A stretch of 64,000 bases of DNA from assembly GCA_947498065.1 (NCBI GenBank), contig CANMIS010000003.1, positions 586,739 through 650,738 of the forward strand, written 5' to 3'. Every line of letters starts with the position of its first letter. Position 1 is the first letter of the stretch. Positions 29,070 through 37,351 of this stretch are shown here, one piece after another. Below the pieces are notes generated by a model that did not search any database, was not told where the DNA came from, and was given only the letters and a program-made list of their open reading frames with translations. The position numbers were made by a program, and so were the translations under genes. Source of the DNA: an uncultured Erythrobacter sp. Lineage in GTDB: Bacteria; Pseudomonadota; Alphaproteobacteria; Sphingomonadales; Sphingomonadaceae.

Positions 29070-29473
29070 GGTTTCAACTCCTTGAGCAGAGCTTCAATGT
29101 CGGCGAGGTCTTCCTCGCTCAGCGCCTCTTGCTCCGCCAAATGCGCAAACAAAGAGGACGCGCTGCCGCCGAACAGGCGGTCGACCAGGCGGCGGGATTC
29201 TCCGCCAACATAGTCGGACCGCGCGATTAGCGGGCTGTAGAGAAAGCGGCGGCCATCTGGCTGCGCCGCGATGGCATTCTTGCTAACCAAGCGAGAGAGG
29301 AGAGTTTTGACCGTGGCGAGGCTCCATCCGCGTGGTTCGCACACCGCATCGCACACATCAGCAGCGCTCAAGGTGCCGCCTTCCCACAAGGCCTCCATCA
29401 CGGCGTGTTCAGCATCGCTGATTCGCTCAGGCTTTGAATTTGAGGCGGATTTGCCATTTTCGGACTGCGTCAC
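29066..29473 (-). CDS. blaI: BlaI/MecI family transcriptional repressor
   Basis: The 135-residue product has the winged-helix core ISDAEHAVMEALWEGGTLSA and WSLATVKTLLSRLVSKNAIA, then a dimerisation helix region SSLFAHLAEQEALSEEDLAD. The GTG start follows GGAGG at 5 nt. The protein should bind TACA-N2-TGTA-like operators; two such sequences lie directly upstream. Partner M56 peptidase overlaps it downstream. The N-terminal 15 residues are a polar extension. Confidence 0.93.
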   Translation of the reverse strand: MTQSENGKSASNSKPERISDAEHAVMEALWEGGTLSAADVCDAVCEPRGWSLATVKTLLSRLVSKNAIAAQPDGRRFLYSPLIARSDYVGGESRRLVDRLFGGSASSLFAHLAEQEALSEEDLADIEALLKELKP

Positions 29474-29492
29474 GTGAGCCTCCTGCTCTCGA

Positions 29493-29525
29493 TTACGTCT
29501 GTAGTCTTAGCGATTACGTTTGTAA
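29493..29525 (-). promoter_or_regulatory. Two BlaI-type operators
   Basis: TTACGTCTGTAG (29493-29504) and TTACGTTTGTAA (29514-29525) match the TTACA-N2-TGTAA form with small changes. Their starts are 21 bp apart, two helical turns, which would put two dimers on one face. They lie 20-52 nt upstream of blaI and 70 nt or more from the divergent cyclophilin gene. Autoregulation of blaI-M56 is the likely result. Confidence 0.7.
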
Positions 29526-29594
29526 ACATGAAGGCTGGATGAACATCGCGTTCACCCCCTTGCCCTTCGATCAGACTGCGATATCCTCCGACGA

Positions 29595-30269
29595 ATGACA
29601 TGGATGAAAACACTATTCGCCTCAGCCTCAATGCTCATCACCGTGGGCGTACATGCTCAGGAAGCGGGAGACTCGCTCATCGCGCCTGAGCCAGAACCTC
29701 AGTTTGAGACGGTCAGCGTGGTGCTGGAAACGCAGATGGGCGAGATCATCATAGCACTCGAAACGGAGCGCGCGCCGATCACAGCAGCAAACTTCCTCCG
29801 CTATGTTGATGAGGACCGCTTTGACGGGACTGTCTTCTACCGCGCCATGCCGCTCGATTGGGGCAAGCAGCCCAATGGCCTGATCCAGGGCGGCACCCAA
29901 TGGGATCCGAAGCGAGTGCTGGACGGGATCGAGCATGAACCGACCACTGTCACCGGGCTCAGCCACACTCGCGGCGCCCTGTCGATGGCGATGGGCGACC
30001 CTGGCACCGCCAATGGCGATTTCTCGATCATGCTCGGTGATCAAGTCGGGCTCGACGCAAACCCAACGTCAGATGATCCGGTCTGGCGCAATGGTTATGC
30101 GGTGTTTGGCTATGTCACCGATGGGATGGACGTGGTGGAGGCGATCCATGCCGCCCCAATCGACCCGGCGAAAGGCGAAGGCTGGATGAAGGGCCAAATG
30201 CTGGCAGAACCTGTCACTATCGTTGAAGCGCGCCGCGCGCCTAGCGAGACCGAGGAGCAGGCTGACTAG
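29595..30269 (+). CDS. Periplasmic cyclophilin-type peptidyl-prolyl isomerase
   Basis: The 224-residue product has a signal peptide (MTWMKTLFASASMLITVGVHA). The cyclophilin domain has ETQMGEIIIALETERAPITAANFLRYVDE, FYRAMP, GLIQGGTQWDP and GALSMAMGDPGTANGDFSIMLGD, where the catalytic Arg is the one in FYRA. It would help fold exported proteins. The 3' end overlaps the convergent C13 peptidase gene by 29 nt. A start at 29604 is also possible. Confidence 0.92.
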   Translation: MTWMKTLFASASMLITVGVHAQEAGDSLIAPEPEPQFETVSVVLETQMGEIIIALETERAPITAANFLRYVDEDRFDGTVFYRAMPLDWGKQPNGLIQGGTQWDPKRVLDGIEHEPTTVTGLSHTRGALSMAMGDPGTANGDFSIMLGDQVGLDANPTSDDPVWRNGYAVFGYVTDGMDVVEAIHAAPIDPAKGEGWMKGQMLAEPVTIVEARRAPSETEEQAD

Positions 30270-31284
30270 CTTCGACCGGGCCCAATGTGCTGACCGCTGG
30301 GCGACCAACCGGAGTGCCCGCAGTCCGTGGCGTGCGCGCCCGCAGCGCCGGCATCCACTTGGCGACGCCCGTGCCAATCTGCGTCTGCGGCAAGGATGCA
30401 AGCACGCGTGCCTTCGCCTCCCAGCCCGCGATTGAGCGGTTCGCCTCTTTCGACGCATCAGCCAAAGATTGCGGCTTGCGCAGCGCATTGTTGATCAGAG
30501 CATCGCCAAAGAACGTCCAATCATTGTCCGCGCGGCATCCGAACGATGTGCGATTGTCCGCCGCCGCCGTCAGGATCGCCGTGTTCCCGCTCGCCAGCTT
30601 GGGCACAAACACGCCCGCATAACACGCGCTGATGATCAAGATGCGCCGCTCGATCCCGAGCTCTTCCAGCGCCGCCTTAAAATGATCAGGCGACAGAACG
30701 CCGTATCCGCTGTCACCGTAATGATAGGCGAGCCCATGCGTCAGACCGTGGCTGGTTGTGTAGAGGACCAGCACATCTTCGCTGGTGTCCATAACGTCGG
30801 CAATTTGGGCAAGCGTCGAGAGAAACGCGCTGATCGAGCCTTTGGGCAATTCGTTGCTAGTCCCATCGGGCCCGGCCAGCGTGATCGTACGCCCCGCCGC
30901 GCCATACCGCCGCGACAGCACTTTGGCCGCCTCGCGCGCTTCGCGGGCAAACACCGGGTCGCTATCCAGCGCCACAGTGAGCACATAGGCATCGACTGTG
31001 CCGGGGCGATTGGGCTGAAGCGCTCGGAAAGCTGCATCGAGTTTACGCCGCTCGCGCAGCAAAACCGCAGGCGAACTCTCACGCTCAAACTCTGGCGACT
31101 CAACCAGGCTATTCTTGATCGCATTCGGATTGGTGCCAGTCGCGAAATTGGGCCACGGCTTCGTGTGCGGCGGCGGCTGATTCGGATTGCTGGCGCTGTC
31201 CGAATTGCTCTGAGTATAGGCTGGCCCAGCGACCACCAAAGCGAGCGCTGCGATTGCGATTCGAAAAGATGCGCCCCGTTTCAT
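30241..31284 (-). CDS. Caspase-like C13 (legumain-type) peptidase, exported
   Basis: The 347-residue product from the ATG at 31284 has a signal peptide (MKRGASFRIAIAALALVVAGPAYTQ) and a peptidase C13 fold. The catalytic dyad is His179 in LYTTSHGLTHG and Cys221 in IISACYAGVF, each at the end of a hydrophobic strand. An upstream strand YVLTVALDSDPVFARE and a following ILTAAADNRTSFGC strand complete the core. The proline-rich stretch after the signal (NPNQPPPHTKPWPN) is a linker. Bacterial C13 enzymes are poorly known. The tail is rich in Arg, Pro and Thr and overlaps the cyclophilin gene. Confidence 0.87.
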   Translation of the reverse strand: MKRGASFRIAIAALALVVAGPAYTQSNSDSASNPNQPPPHTKPWPNFATGTNPNAIKNSLVESPEFERESSPAVLLRERRKLDAAFRALQPNRPGTVDAYVLTVALDSDPVFAREAREAAKVLSRRYGAAGRTITLAGPDGTSNELPKGSISAFLSTLAQIADVMDTSEDVLVLYTTSHGLTHGLAYHYGDSGYGVLSPDHFKAALEELGIERRILIISACYAGVFVPKLASGNTAILTAAADNRTSFGCRADNDWTFFGDALINNALRKPQSLADASKEANRSIAGWEAKARVLASLPQTQIGTGVAKWMPALRARTPRTAGTPVGRPAVSTLGPVEASQPAPRSR

Positions 31285-31408
31285 ACCAGGCTCAAGCTGC
31301 GGCTTTCGAGCTTCGGCGTCAAGCACTCCGGCGCGACTGCTAGATACCGCTCATCCATTGGTAGGTTCAGGACGAACGGGTTTCTTGGTTAGAGGTCTCA
31401 AAAACCAA

Positions 31409-33247
31409 TCAATAAACCCGCGCCTTCGGCTCAATGTAGGTCGCGTCGTCGGTCAGCGTGTATTCGTGCACGGGACGATAATCGATCTTCATATCGCCTT
31501 TGCCGCTACCCTTGGCGCCGCCGCCCCAGCCATCAAACCAGGTGATGGTGTGCTTCATCCACTCTTTGTCATTGCGATCCGGGAAATCCTCATGGCTGTG
31601 CGCCCCGCGGCTTTCCTTGCGGTTCGCCGCGCTCGCCATCGTCACATTTGCCTGTGACATCAGATTGTCGAGCTCCAGCGTCTCAATCAGGTCACTGTTC
31701 CAGACGAGCGATTGGTCGGACACGTGAATGTCCTCCATGCGCTTGTTCTGCTCGGCGAGGATTTTGACGCCCTCTTCCAGCAGAGCGGTGTCGCGGAATA
31801 CGGCGGCGTGCTTCTGCATGCCCTTTTGCATTTCGCTGCGGATTTGTGCGGTTGGTGAACCGCCCTGCGCATAGCGGAAATGGTCAAGCCGGCTAAGCGC
31901 CAGCTCGGCGCTATCTGCGGGCAGTTCTGGCTGGCTTGCGCCCGCCTTTGTAATGTCGCGCAGACGGTGGCCGGTCGCGCGGCCAAACACCACGAGATCG
32001 ATCAGCGAGTTAGAACCCAGACGGTTTGCGCCGTGTACGGACACACAGGCCGCCTCACCCACAGCGAACAGGCCGGGAACCACGTGATCCGGATTGCCGT
32101 CCGGGCCGATGGTCACAACCTCGCCGTGATAATTACAGGGGATACCGCCCATATTATAGTGAACAGTCGGGGTGACGGGCAGAGCCTGTTTGGTCAGGTC
32201 CACGCCAGCGAAGATCTTGCCGCTCTCGGTGATGCCCGGCAGGCGTTCAGCCAAGACCTTCGGATCAATGTGATCGAGGTGCAGGTGAATGTGATCGCCA
32301 TCTGCGCCGTGCCCGCGCCCTTCGCGCATTTCGAGCGCCATAGAGCGGCTGACAACGTCGCGCGATGCGAGATCTTTGGCTGATGGAGCGTAGCGCTCCA
32401 TAAACCGTTCGCCCTCGCTGTTGGTGAGGTAGCCGCCCTCACCCCGAGCGCCTTCGGTAATGAGGACGCCCGCGCCGTAAATGCCGGTCGGGTGGAATTG
32501 AACAAACTCCATGTCCTGCAGTGGCAGGCCAGCGCGCAAGACCATGCCGCCGCCATCGCCGGTGCAAGTATGCGCGGAAGTCGCCGTGTAGTAACAGCGG
32601 CCATAACCGCCGGTTGCCAGCACAACGTTCTGCGCACGGAACCGGTGAATGGTGCCATCATCAAGGCACTGAGCAATCACGCCGACGCATTTACGATCGC
32701 CGCCCTCACCCGTCATGATCAGGTCGAGCGCAAAATATTCGATGAAGAAATCCGCGTCGTACTTCAGGCTCTGCTGATAGAGCGCGTGCAGCATGGCGTG
32801 ACCGGTACGGTCGGCCGCGGCGCAGGTCCGCTGAACCGGCGGGCCATCGCCCATATTCTGCATATGGCCACCAAAGGGGCGCTGATAAATCGTGCCGTCT
32901 TCGTTGCGAGAGAACGGAACGCCAGCATGCTCTAGCTCATAGACAGCCGCTGGTGCTTCACGCGCGAGATATTCAATCGCGTCCTGATCGCCCAGCCAAT
33001 CGGCGCCCTTCACCGTGTCATACATATGCCATGACCAGTGATCAGGCGTGTTGTTGCCCAGCGATGCCGCGATGCCGCCTTGCGCCGCGACAGTGTGCGA
33101 ACGAGTTGGGAAAACCTTGGAAATGTTGGCCGTGCGCAGGCCAGCTTCCGCTGCGCCCATGGTTGCGCGCAGGCCAGAACCGCCAGCGCCAACAACAACG
33201 ACGTCGTATGTGTGATCGATAATCTTGTAAGAATTCAGGTCAGCCAT
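31409..33247 (-). CDS. sdhA: Succinate dehydrogenase flavoprotein subunit
   Basis: The 612-residue subunit oxidises succinate to fumarate with covalent FAD. It has the dinucleotide motif [20 protein letters not shown], the FAD-attachment histidine in [12 protein letters not shown], and active-site segments such as [14 protein letters not shown] and [19 protein letters not shown]. It starts inside the sdhD stop (TGATG). The iron-sulfur subunit gene sdhB would be expected next but is absent from this position; a C13 peptidase gene follows instead. Confidence 0.97.
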   Translation of the reverse strand: MADLNSYKIIDHTYDVVVVGAGGSGLRATMGAAEAGLRTANISKVFPTRSHTVAAQGGIAASLGNNTPDHWSWHMYDTVKGADWLGDQDAIEYLAREAPAAVYELEHAGVPFSRNEDGTIYQRPFGGHMQNMGDGPPVQRTCAAADRTGHAMLHALYQQSLKYDADFFIEYFALDLIMTGEGGDRKCVGVIAQCLDDGTIHRFRAQNVVLATGGYGRCYYTATSAHTCTGDGGGMVLRAGLPLQDMEFVQFHPTGIYGAGVLITEGARGEGGYLTNSEGERFMERYAPSAKDLASRDVVSRSMALEMREGRGHGADGDHIHLHLDHIDPKVLAERLPGITESGKIFAGVDLTKQALPVTPTVHYNMGGIPCNYHGEVVTIGPDGNPDHVVPGLFAVGEAACVSVHGANRLGSNSLIDLVVFGRATGHRLRDITKAGASQPELPADSAELALSRLDHFRYAQGGSPTAQIRSEMQKGMQKHAAVFRDTALLEEGVKILAEQNKRMEDIHVSDQSLVWNSDLIETLELDNLMSQANVTMASAANRKESRGAHSHEDFPDRNDKEWMKHTITWFDGWGGGAKGSGKGDMKIDYRPVHEYTLTDDATYIEPKARVY

Positions 33248-33633
33248 CAGGCGGCTCCTCCGAGGGCGAGCCGGGCGACGCTAAAGATAGCGAAGGCACC
33301 GCCGCCAATGACAGCAAGGTTGAGTGCAGCGATCAGACCAAATTTGGTGCCGCTGTTTTGAACATAATCTTCGATCAGGACCTGAAGCCCCAGACGCGCG
33401 TGCCAGAATGTGCAGATCACCAGCAGGATCATCGCCGTGGCGGGCACAGGCTGAGCGATCCAGCTGCTGACCGTGGCATAGCCAAGATCAGGTAGCAGCA
33501 TGATGCTGGCCACCAGCCAGATGGTGAGGACGACATTGCCGACCGCCGTGAAGCGTTGCAGCAGCCAATGATGCGCGCCGGCATGCGAAGAGCCGAGACC
33601 GCGTACTTTTCCGAGTGAAGTTCCGTTACCCAT
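33247..33633 (-). CDS. sdhD: Succinate dehydrogenase membrane anchor subunit
   Basis: The 128-residue product has three helices ([37 protein letters not shown] and [20 protein letters not shown]). The pattern [14 protein letters not shown], with a heme- or quinone-site histidine and the DY motif, is typical of SdhD. It anchors SdhA/SdhB to the inner membrane with SdhC. It lies 10 nt downstream of sdhC. Confidence 0.93.
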   Translation of the reverse strand: MGNGTSLGKVRGLGSSHAGAHHWLLQRFTAVGNVVLTIWLVASIMLLPDLGYATVSSWIAQPVPATAMILLVICTFWHARLGLQVLIEDYVQNSGTKFGLIAALNLAVIGGGAFAIFSVARLALGGAA

Positions 33634-33643
33634 GTCTGCGCCC

Positions 33644-34024
33644 CTATTTCGTCAGCATGTAGGCCCAGAAGGCCGCAGTGAGAAGGATCGCGAGAATGGG
33701 CGATGCGATGGACCAGATCTTATTGGCATTGAGCTCATAGCCAGCGCCAATATCGAGCACAAAGTGCCGCAGTCCGCTCATCATATGGGTGAAGAACGCC
33801 CAGCTCAGGCCGACCAGCACGACATAGCCAAACGGCGAAGTCGCCACGGTTTGAAACGCATTATACGCCTCTGGCCCGCTGGCCAGCGCGCCAAGCCACC
33901 AAACCAGCACAGCCAAGCCAACAACTGCCAAGCCATCGCCGGATGCCCGGTGCAGAATCGAAACCAGCATGTGCGGCCCCCAGCGCCAGATCTGCAAGTG
34001 GGGGGAAAGCGGTCTATTCGCCAT
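33644..34024 (-). CDS. sdhC: Succinate dehydrogenase cytochrome b556 subunit
   Basis: The 126-residue product begins MANRPLSPHLQIWRWGPHML and has SILHRASGDGLAVVG, the heme and quinone site of SdhC. Three membrane helices follow, and HMMSGLRHFVLDIG holds the axial heme histidine. I use the ATG at 34024, which fits the family, rather than longer readings. It leads the sdhC-sdhD-sdhA operon. Confidence 0.94.
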   Translation of the reverse strand: MANRPLSPHLQIWRWGPHMLVSILHRASGDGLAVVGLAVLVWWLGALASGPEAYNAFQTVATSPFGYVVLVGLSWAFFTHMMSGLRHFVLDIGAGYELNANKIWSIASPILAILLTAAFWAYMLTK

Positions 34025-34130
34025 TATTTTTTGATCCCATACATTTCGTTCCCCCCACTTAACGTGACAATCGCGTGTGACAAGCGGTGAGCGCTCGACT
34101 CCCGGTGCAAAGTTTTGGATAGAGTGTTGC

Positions 34131-34841
34131 ATGAAGTACATTCTCCTAACCGGATCGAGCCGCGGGATCGGCGCGGCGGCCCGCGACGAACTGGCTCTGC
34201 GCGGGGCCAAAGTGACCGGCCACGCAACACGCAGCGACGATGATCAGACGATTGCCGCAGACTTCACCGACCCGGGCGCGGCGCAGGCTCTATGGGACGC
34301 GATGCTGGAGAAGACTGGTGGCAAGGTAGATGTGCTGATCAACAATGCCGGACTATTTGATGCCAATCCGCTCGATGGCTCCGACATCGCCTGGCTCGAT
34401 GGGTGGGAAGACACCTTGCGCATCAACCTGACCGCCGCTGCCCAGCTTTCCCGGTTTGCGGTACGCCATTGGCAAAGCACGGGAAGCACTGGGCGGATCG
34501 TGCATGTCGCTAGCCGCGCAGGGCACCGCGGCGATTCTCCCGCGCATTGGCATTATGCGGCAGCAAAGGGCGGTATGCTGGCCATGCACAAGACCATCGC
34601 CCGTGCTTATGCCAGCGAGGGCATATTCAGCTACGCGATAGCTCCGGGCTTTACAGATACGGCCATGGCCGGAGATTATCTGGAATCGCGCGGTGGCGAC
34701 GGGCTGCTCAAAGACATCCCACTGGGCAAGGTCGCTCAGCCAGAAGAGATCGCACGCATCATCACCTTTTGCGCGCTCGATGCCCCGCCCAGCATGACCG
34801 GCGCGGTGATCGACGCCAATGGAGCAAGCTATGTTCGGTAG
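34131..34841 (+). CDS. Short-chain dehydrogenase/reductase
   Basis: The 236-residue product begins MKYILLTGSSRGIGAAARDEL. It has NNAGLF, the catalytic Tyr and Lys in HYAAAKGGM, and a C-terminal TGAVIDANGASYVR like the 3-oxoacyl reductase branch. The ATG at 34131 fits the Rossmann start. It overlaps the metallo-beta-lactamase gene by 11 nt and leads a four-gene forward operon. The substrate is unknown. Confidence 0.9.
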   Translation: MKYILLTGSSRGIGAAARDELALRGAKVTGHATRSDDDQTIAADFTDPGAAQALWDAMLEKTGGKVDVLINNAGLFDANPLDGSDIAWLDGWEDTLRINLTAAAQLSRFAVRHWQSTGSTGRIVHVASRAGHRGDSPAHWHYAAAKGGMLAMHKTIARAYASEGIFSYAIAPGFTDTAMAGDYLESRGGDGLLKDIPLGKVAQPEEIARIITFCALDAPPSMTGAVIDANGASYVR

Positions 34842-35733
34842 ATTAAGCGAGATCGCGGGCCCATTGTTGCTTGCAGCGTGTTCGGCTTCACTCGCGAACG
34901 AAGAAGAACCTTCTGGGTTGCCTGCCGATCAACAGGCATTTCTCGACGCTTGCGAGCCGTGGGATGACTGGGACAAGCCTGCCCCGCCATTCAAAATCCA
35001 TGGCAGTTCTTATTACGTCGGCACATGCGGCATCTCTGCGATCCTTATTACTGATGACAGCGGCCACATCCTGCTCGATAGCGGGACCGAGGCAGGTGCC
35101 CGCGTCGTTGAAAGCAACATCAAGAGCTTGGGCTTCGACCCGAACGACATCCTCCTGCTCGGCTACAGCCACGAACATTTCGACCATGTTGGCGGTATAG
35201 CTTATTTGCAGGAGCTAACCGGGGCAACGCTGGTATCGCTAGAGACGGGCGCCGAGGTGATGCGCACGGGCCGCGACCAACCGGGCGACCCGCAAAGCGG
35301 GATGCACGAGCCATTTGCCCCCACTCGCGTCGACATTATCCATCAGGACGGCGATGCAATGGGAGCTGGACAAACCTCTGTCCGCTCTCTGGCAACTCCG
35401 GGTCACACCCCGGGAGCGACAAGTTGGGAATGGGAAAGCTGCGAGAACAACGTCTGCAAAACCATCGTCTACGCTGACAGTCTCTCCCCGGTTAGCGCAG
35501 ATGGATACCGCTTTTCCGATCACCTGGACTATGTCACCAAGTACCGCGCGGGCCTCGATCGTTTGGCCGCCATAGATTGCGATATCTTGATCGCAGCGCA
35601 CCCATCGCATGGGCAATTGTTCCAATGGTTTGAAAAGGGCGGCCTGCTGGCCATGGAAGCACCCTGCTCCGCATATGCCGCCAAAAAACACCGCGATCTT
35701 GATGCCCGCCTCGCCAAAGAGGCCGCTGAATGA
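34831..35733 (+). CDS. Subclass B3 metallo-beta-lactamase, lipoprotein-like
   Basis: The 300-residue product has the zinc sites of subclass B3: HEHFDH at residues 114-119, His192 in TPGHTPG and His257 in LIAAHPSHG. VYADSLSPVSADGYRF matches the B3 loop. The signal has a lipobox (GPLLLAAC, cysteine at 17), so lipid anchoring in the envelope is likely. The ATG at 34831 has GGAG 6 nt upstream; an ATG at 34819 is an alternative. Related B3 enzymes are reported from Erythrobacter species. The activity against beta-lactams, particularly carbapenems, is a prediction from the motifs only. Confidence 0.9.
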   Translation: MFGRLSEIAGPLLLAACSASLANEEEPSGLPADQQAFLDACEPWDDWDKPAPPFKIHGSSYYVGTCGISAILITDDSGHILLDSGTEAGARVVESNIKSLGFDPNDILLLGYSHEHFDHVGGIAYLQELTGATLVSLETGAEVMRTGRDQPGDPQSGMHEPFAPTRVDIIHQDGDAMGAGQTSVRSLATPGHTPGATSWEWESCENNVCKTIVYADSLSPVSADGYRFSDHLDYVTKYRAGLDRLAAIDCDILIAAHPSHGQLFQWFEKGGLLAMEAPCSAYAAKKHRDLDARLAKEAAE

Positions 35734-36632
35734 GCACCAGTTGGAAACTCTCGGCCTTCGCGCCGAAGAAGGTCGTGCAAGCTGCTTTGCTAACGCATGA
35801 CGAGCTCGATGATTGGGATTTTGATCTCGTCATCTCCGGCCGCGAAATTGCCGAGGACCGCCCGCAAGATTGGGTGCTGGAGGGGTGGTATCCGAGTAAG
35901 CCCGGCACAACCCAGAAAAGCGCCCTCGCCGATCTATTCACTGGCAAAGCACCCAAGATCACGGTTGAGAAACTGCCTGATCAAGATTGGCTCACGCTGA
36001 GCCAACAAGGCGTCGAACCGATACGCGCTGGGCCATTTCACATTCACACCCCGGACTATGCCCCCGATCCGGCTGCGATCAATTTCGCGATTCCCGCGGC
36101 GCAAGCGTTCGGCACTGGCCAGCATGAGACCACCGCTGGCTGCTTAGAGATGCTCGCTGTCATGAAGCGCACTGGCATGAACGCGCGCAATATAACCGAC
36201 ATCGGCACCGGCACCGGACTGCTCGGCTTTGCGGCATTGAAGCTCTGGCCCGCTGCGCGCGCAACTGCATCCGATATCGATCCGGTCTGCGTCCAGGTGG
36301 TCGAGGACAATGCCGCGCTCAACAAAATGCGGCTTGGCCCGCGCCCCGGCGAAATGGCGATGGTGATCGCGGATGGCATGGACGATCCGCTGCTGCGCGC
36401 CCGCGCGCCCTATGACCTTTTGATCGCCAACATTCTGGCCGGGCCGCTGACCGAGCTCGCACCCGATTTTGCAGCCTCACTCCCGCCGGGCGGCAGCGTT
36501 TTGGTCGCTGGCCTGCTCACCAAGCAAGAGCCGGGCATTCGCCGAGCCTATCGCCGCGCTGGCTTTCGCCTAACCGCGCGCCTTGTCCGCGGCGATTGGT
36601 CGATCCTGTGGCTGAGGCGGCGCAGCGGCTGA
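35730..36632 (+). CDS. prmA: Ribosomal protein L11 methyltransferase
   Basis: The 300-residue enzyme methylates ribosomal protein L11. The N-terminal substrate-binding domain precedes a SAM domain with AQAFGTGQHETTAGCLEML, DIGTGTGLLGFAALKLWP, ASDIDPVCVQVVEDN and YDLLIANILAGPLTELAP, a standard PrmA set. The start overlaps the metallo-beta-lactamase stop (ATGA), so it is coupled to that gene. Confidence 0.95.
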   Translation: MSTSWKLSAFAPKKVVQAALLTHDELDDWDFDLVISGREIAEDRPQDWVLEGWYPSKPGTTQKSALADLFTGKAPKITVEKLPDQDWLTLSQQGVEPIRAGPFHIHTPDYAPDPAAINFAIPAAQAFGTGQHETTAGCLEMLAVMKRTGMNARNITDIGTGTGLLGFAALKLWPAARATASDIDPVCVQVVEDNAALNKMRLGPRPGEMAMVIADGMDDPLLRARAPYDLLIANILAGPLTELAPDFAASLPPGGSVLVAGLLTKQEPGIRRAYRRAGFRLTARLVRGDWSILWLRRRSG

Positions 36633-37348
36633 TGGCGAGCAAAGCGCTCCCCCGCATTAGCCGAGCGCTCAAATATGCGCTAATCGCGGTGGTCGGCGCA
36701 GTCGCCCTGTTTCTGCTCACCGCTTGGTTTGGCTCCATGATCCCGCGCGGCGCGCTGGCCGAAGAACCGATCGCCGACCCGGTCACCATTATGGTCGAGA
36801 CCAATGGCGTGCACACCCAATTCGTGCTGCCGATTTCCAATGCGCAGAAGGACTGGCGCGAGACCTTTCCCAGCGCGAACGAATGGCTCGGCACAGGCGA
36901 GCCGACCCATGTCGCGATTGGATTTGGCGACCGGCAGGCGATGATGGAGATACCGCAAATCTCTGACCTATCGCTATCCAGCGCGCTCAGAATTGCAACG
37001 ATTGGCGGACCCGGCGTGATCCGCGTGAGCCGCTACATCAATCCGCCGCTCGACAAAGAACGCCGCGCGATGCGGGTGTCGGGCGAGCAATACAAAGCCT
37101 TGGTGGAAGCAATCGAAGCGGACCTGCCCCCACTGGGCGCAGATCCGTTTCGTGATTATGAGCGCGATACGTTCAGCCAAGACGCCTATTATACCGCGAT
37201 CCCACGTTACAACTTCAAGCAGACGTGCAATCAATGGACCAGCAACCGGCTTGCGATGGCGGGCATTCGCACAGGGCTTTGGACGCCGATGTCTGGCGGA
37301 GTGATGAAATGGCTCCCGGTGCACCGCACGGAAATCGGCGAGCGCTAG
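36632..37348 (+). CDS. TIGR02117 (DUF2459) family membrane-anchored protein
   Basis: The 238-residue product starts in the prmA stop (TGATG). It has one N-terminal membrane helix (YALIAVVGAVALFLLTAWFG) and a periplasmic domain with ETNGVHTQFVLPI, HVAIGFGDR and FKQTCNQWTSNRLAMAGI, the signature positions of TIGR02117. That family has a papain-like arrangement in which the His and Cys residues seen here could be catalytic, but this is inference. It ends the operon. Confidence 0.86.
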   Translation: MASKALPRISRALKYALIAVVGAVALFLLTAWFGSMIPRGALAEEPIADPVTIMVETNGVHTQFVLPISNAQKDWRETFPSANEWLGTGEPTHVAIGFGDRQAMMEIPQISDLSLSSALRIATIGGPGVIRVSRYINPPLDKERRAMRVSGEQYKALVEAIEADLPPLGADPFRDYERDTFSQDAYYTAIPRYNFKQTCNQWTSNRLAMAGIRTGLWTPMSGGVMKWLPVHRTEIGER

Positions 37349-37351
37349 GCT

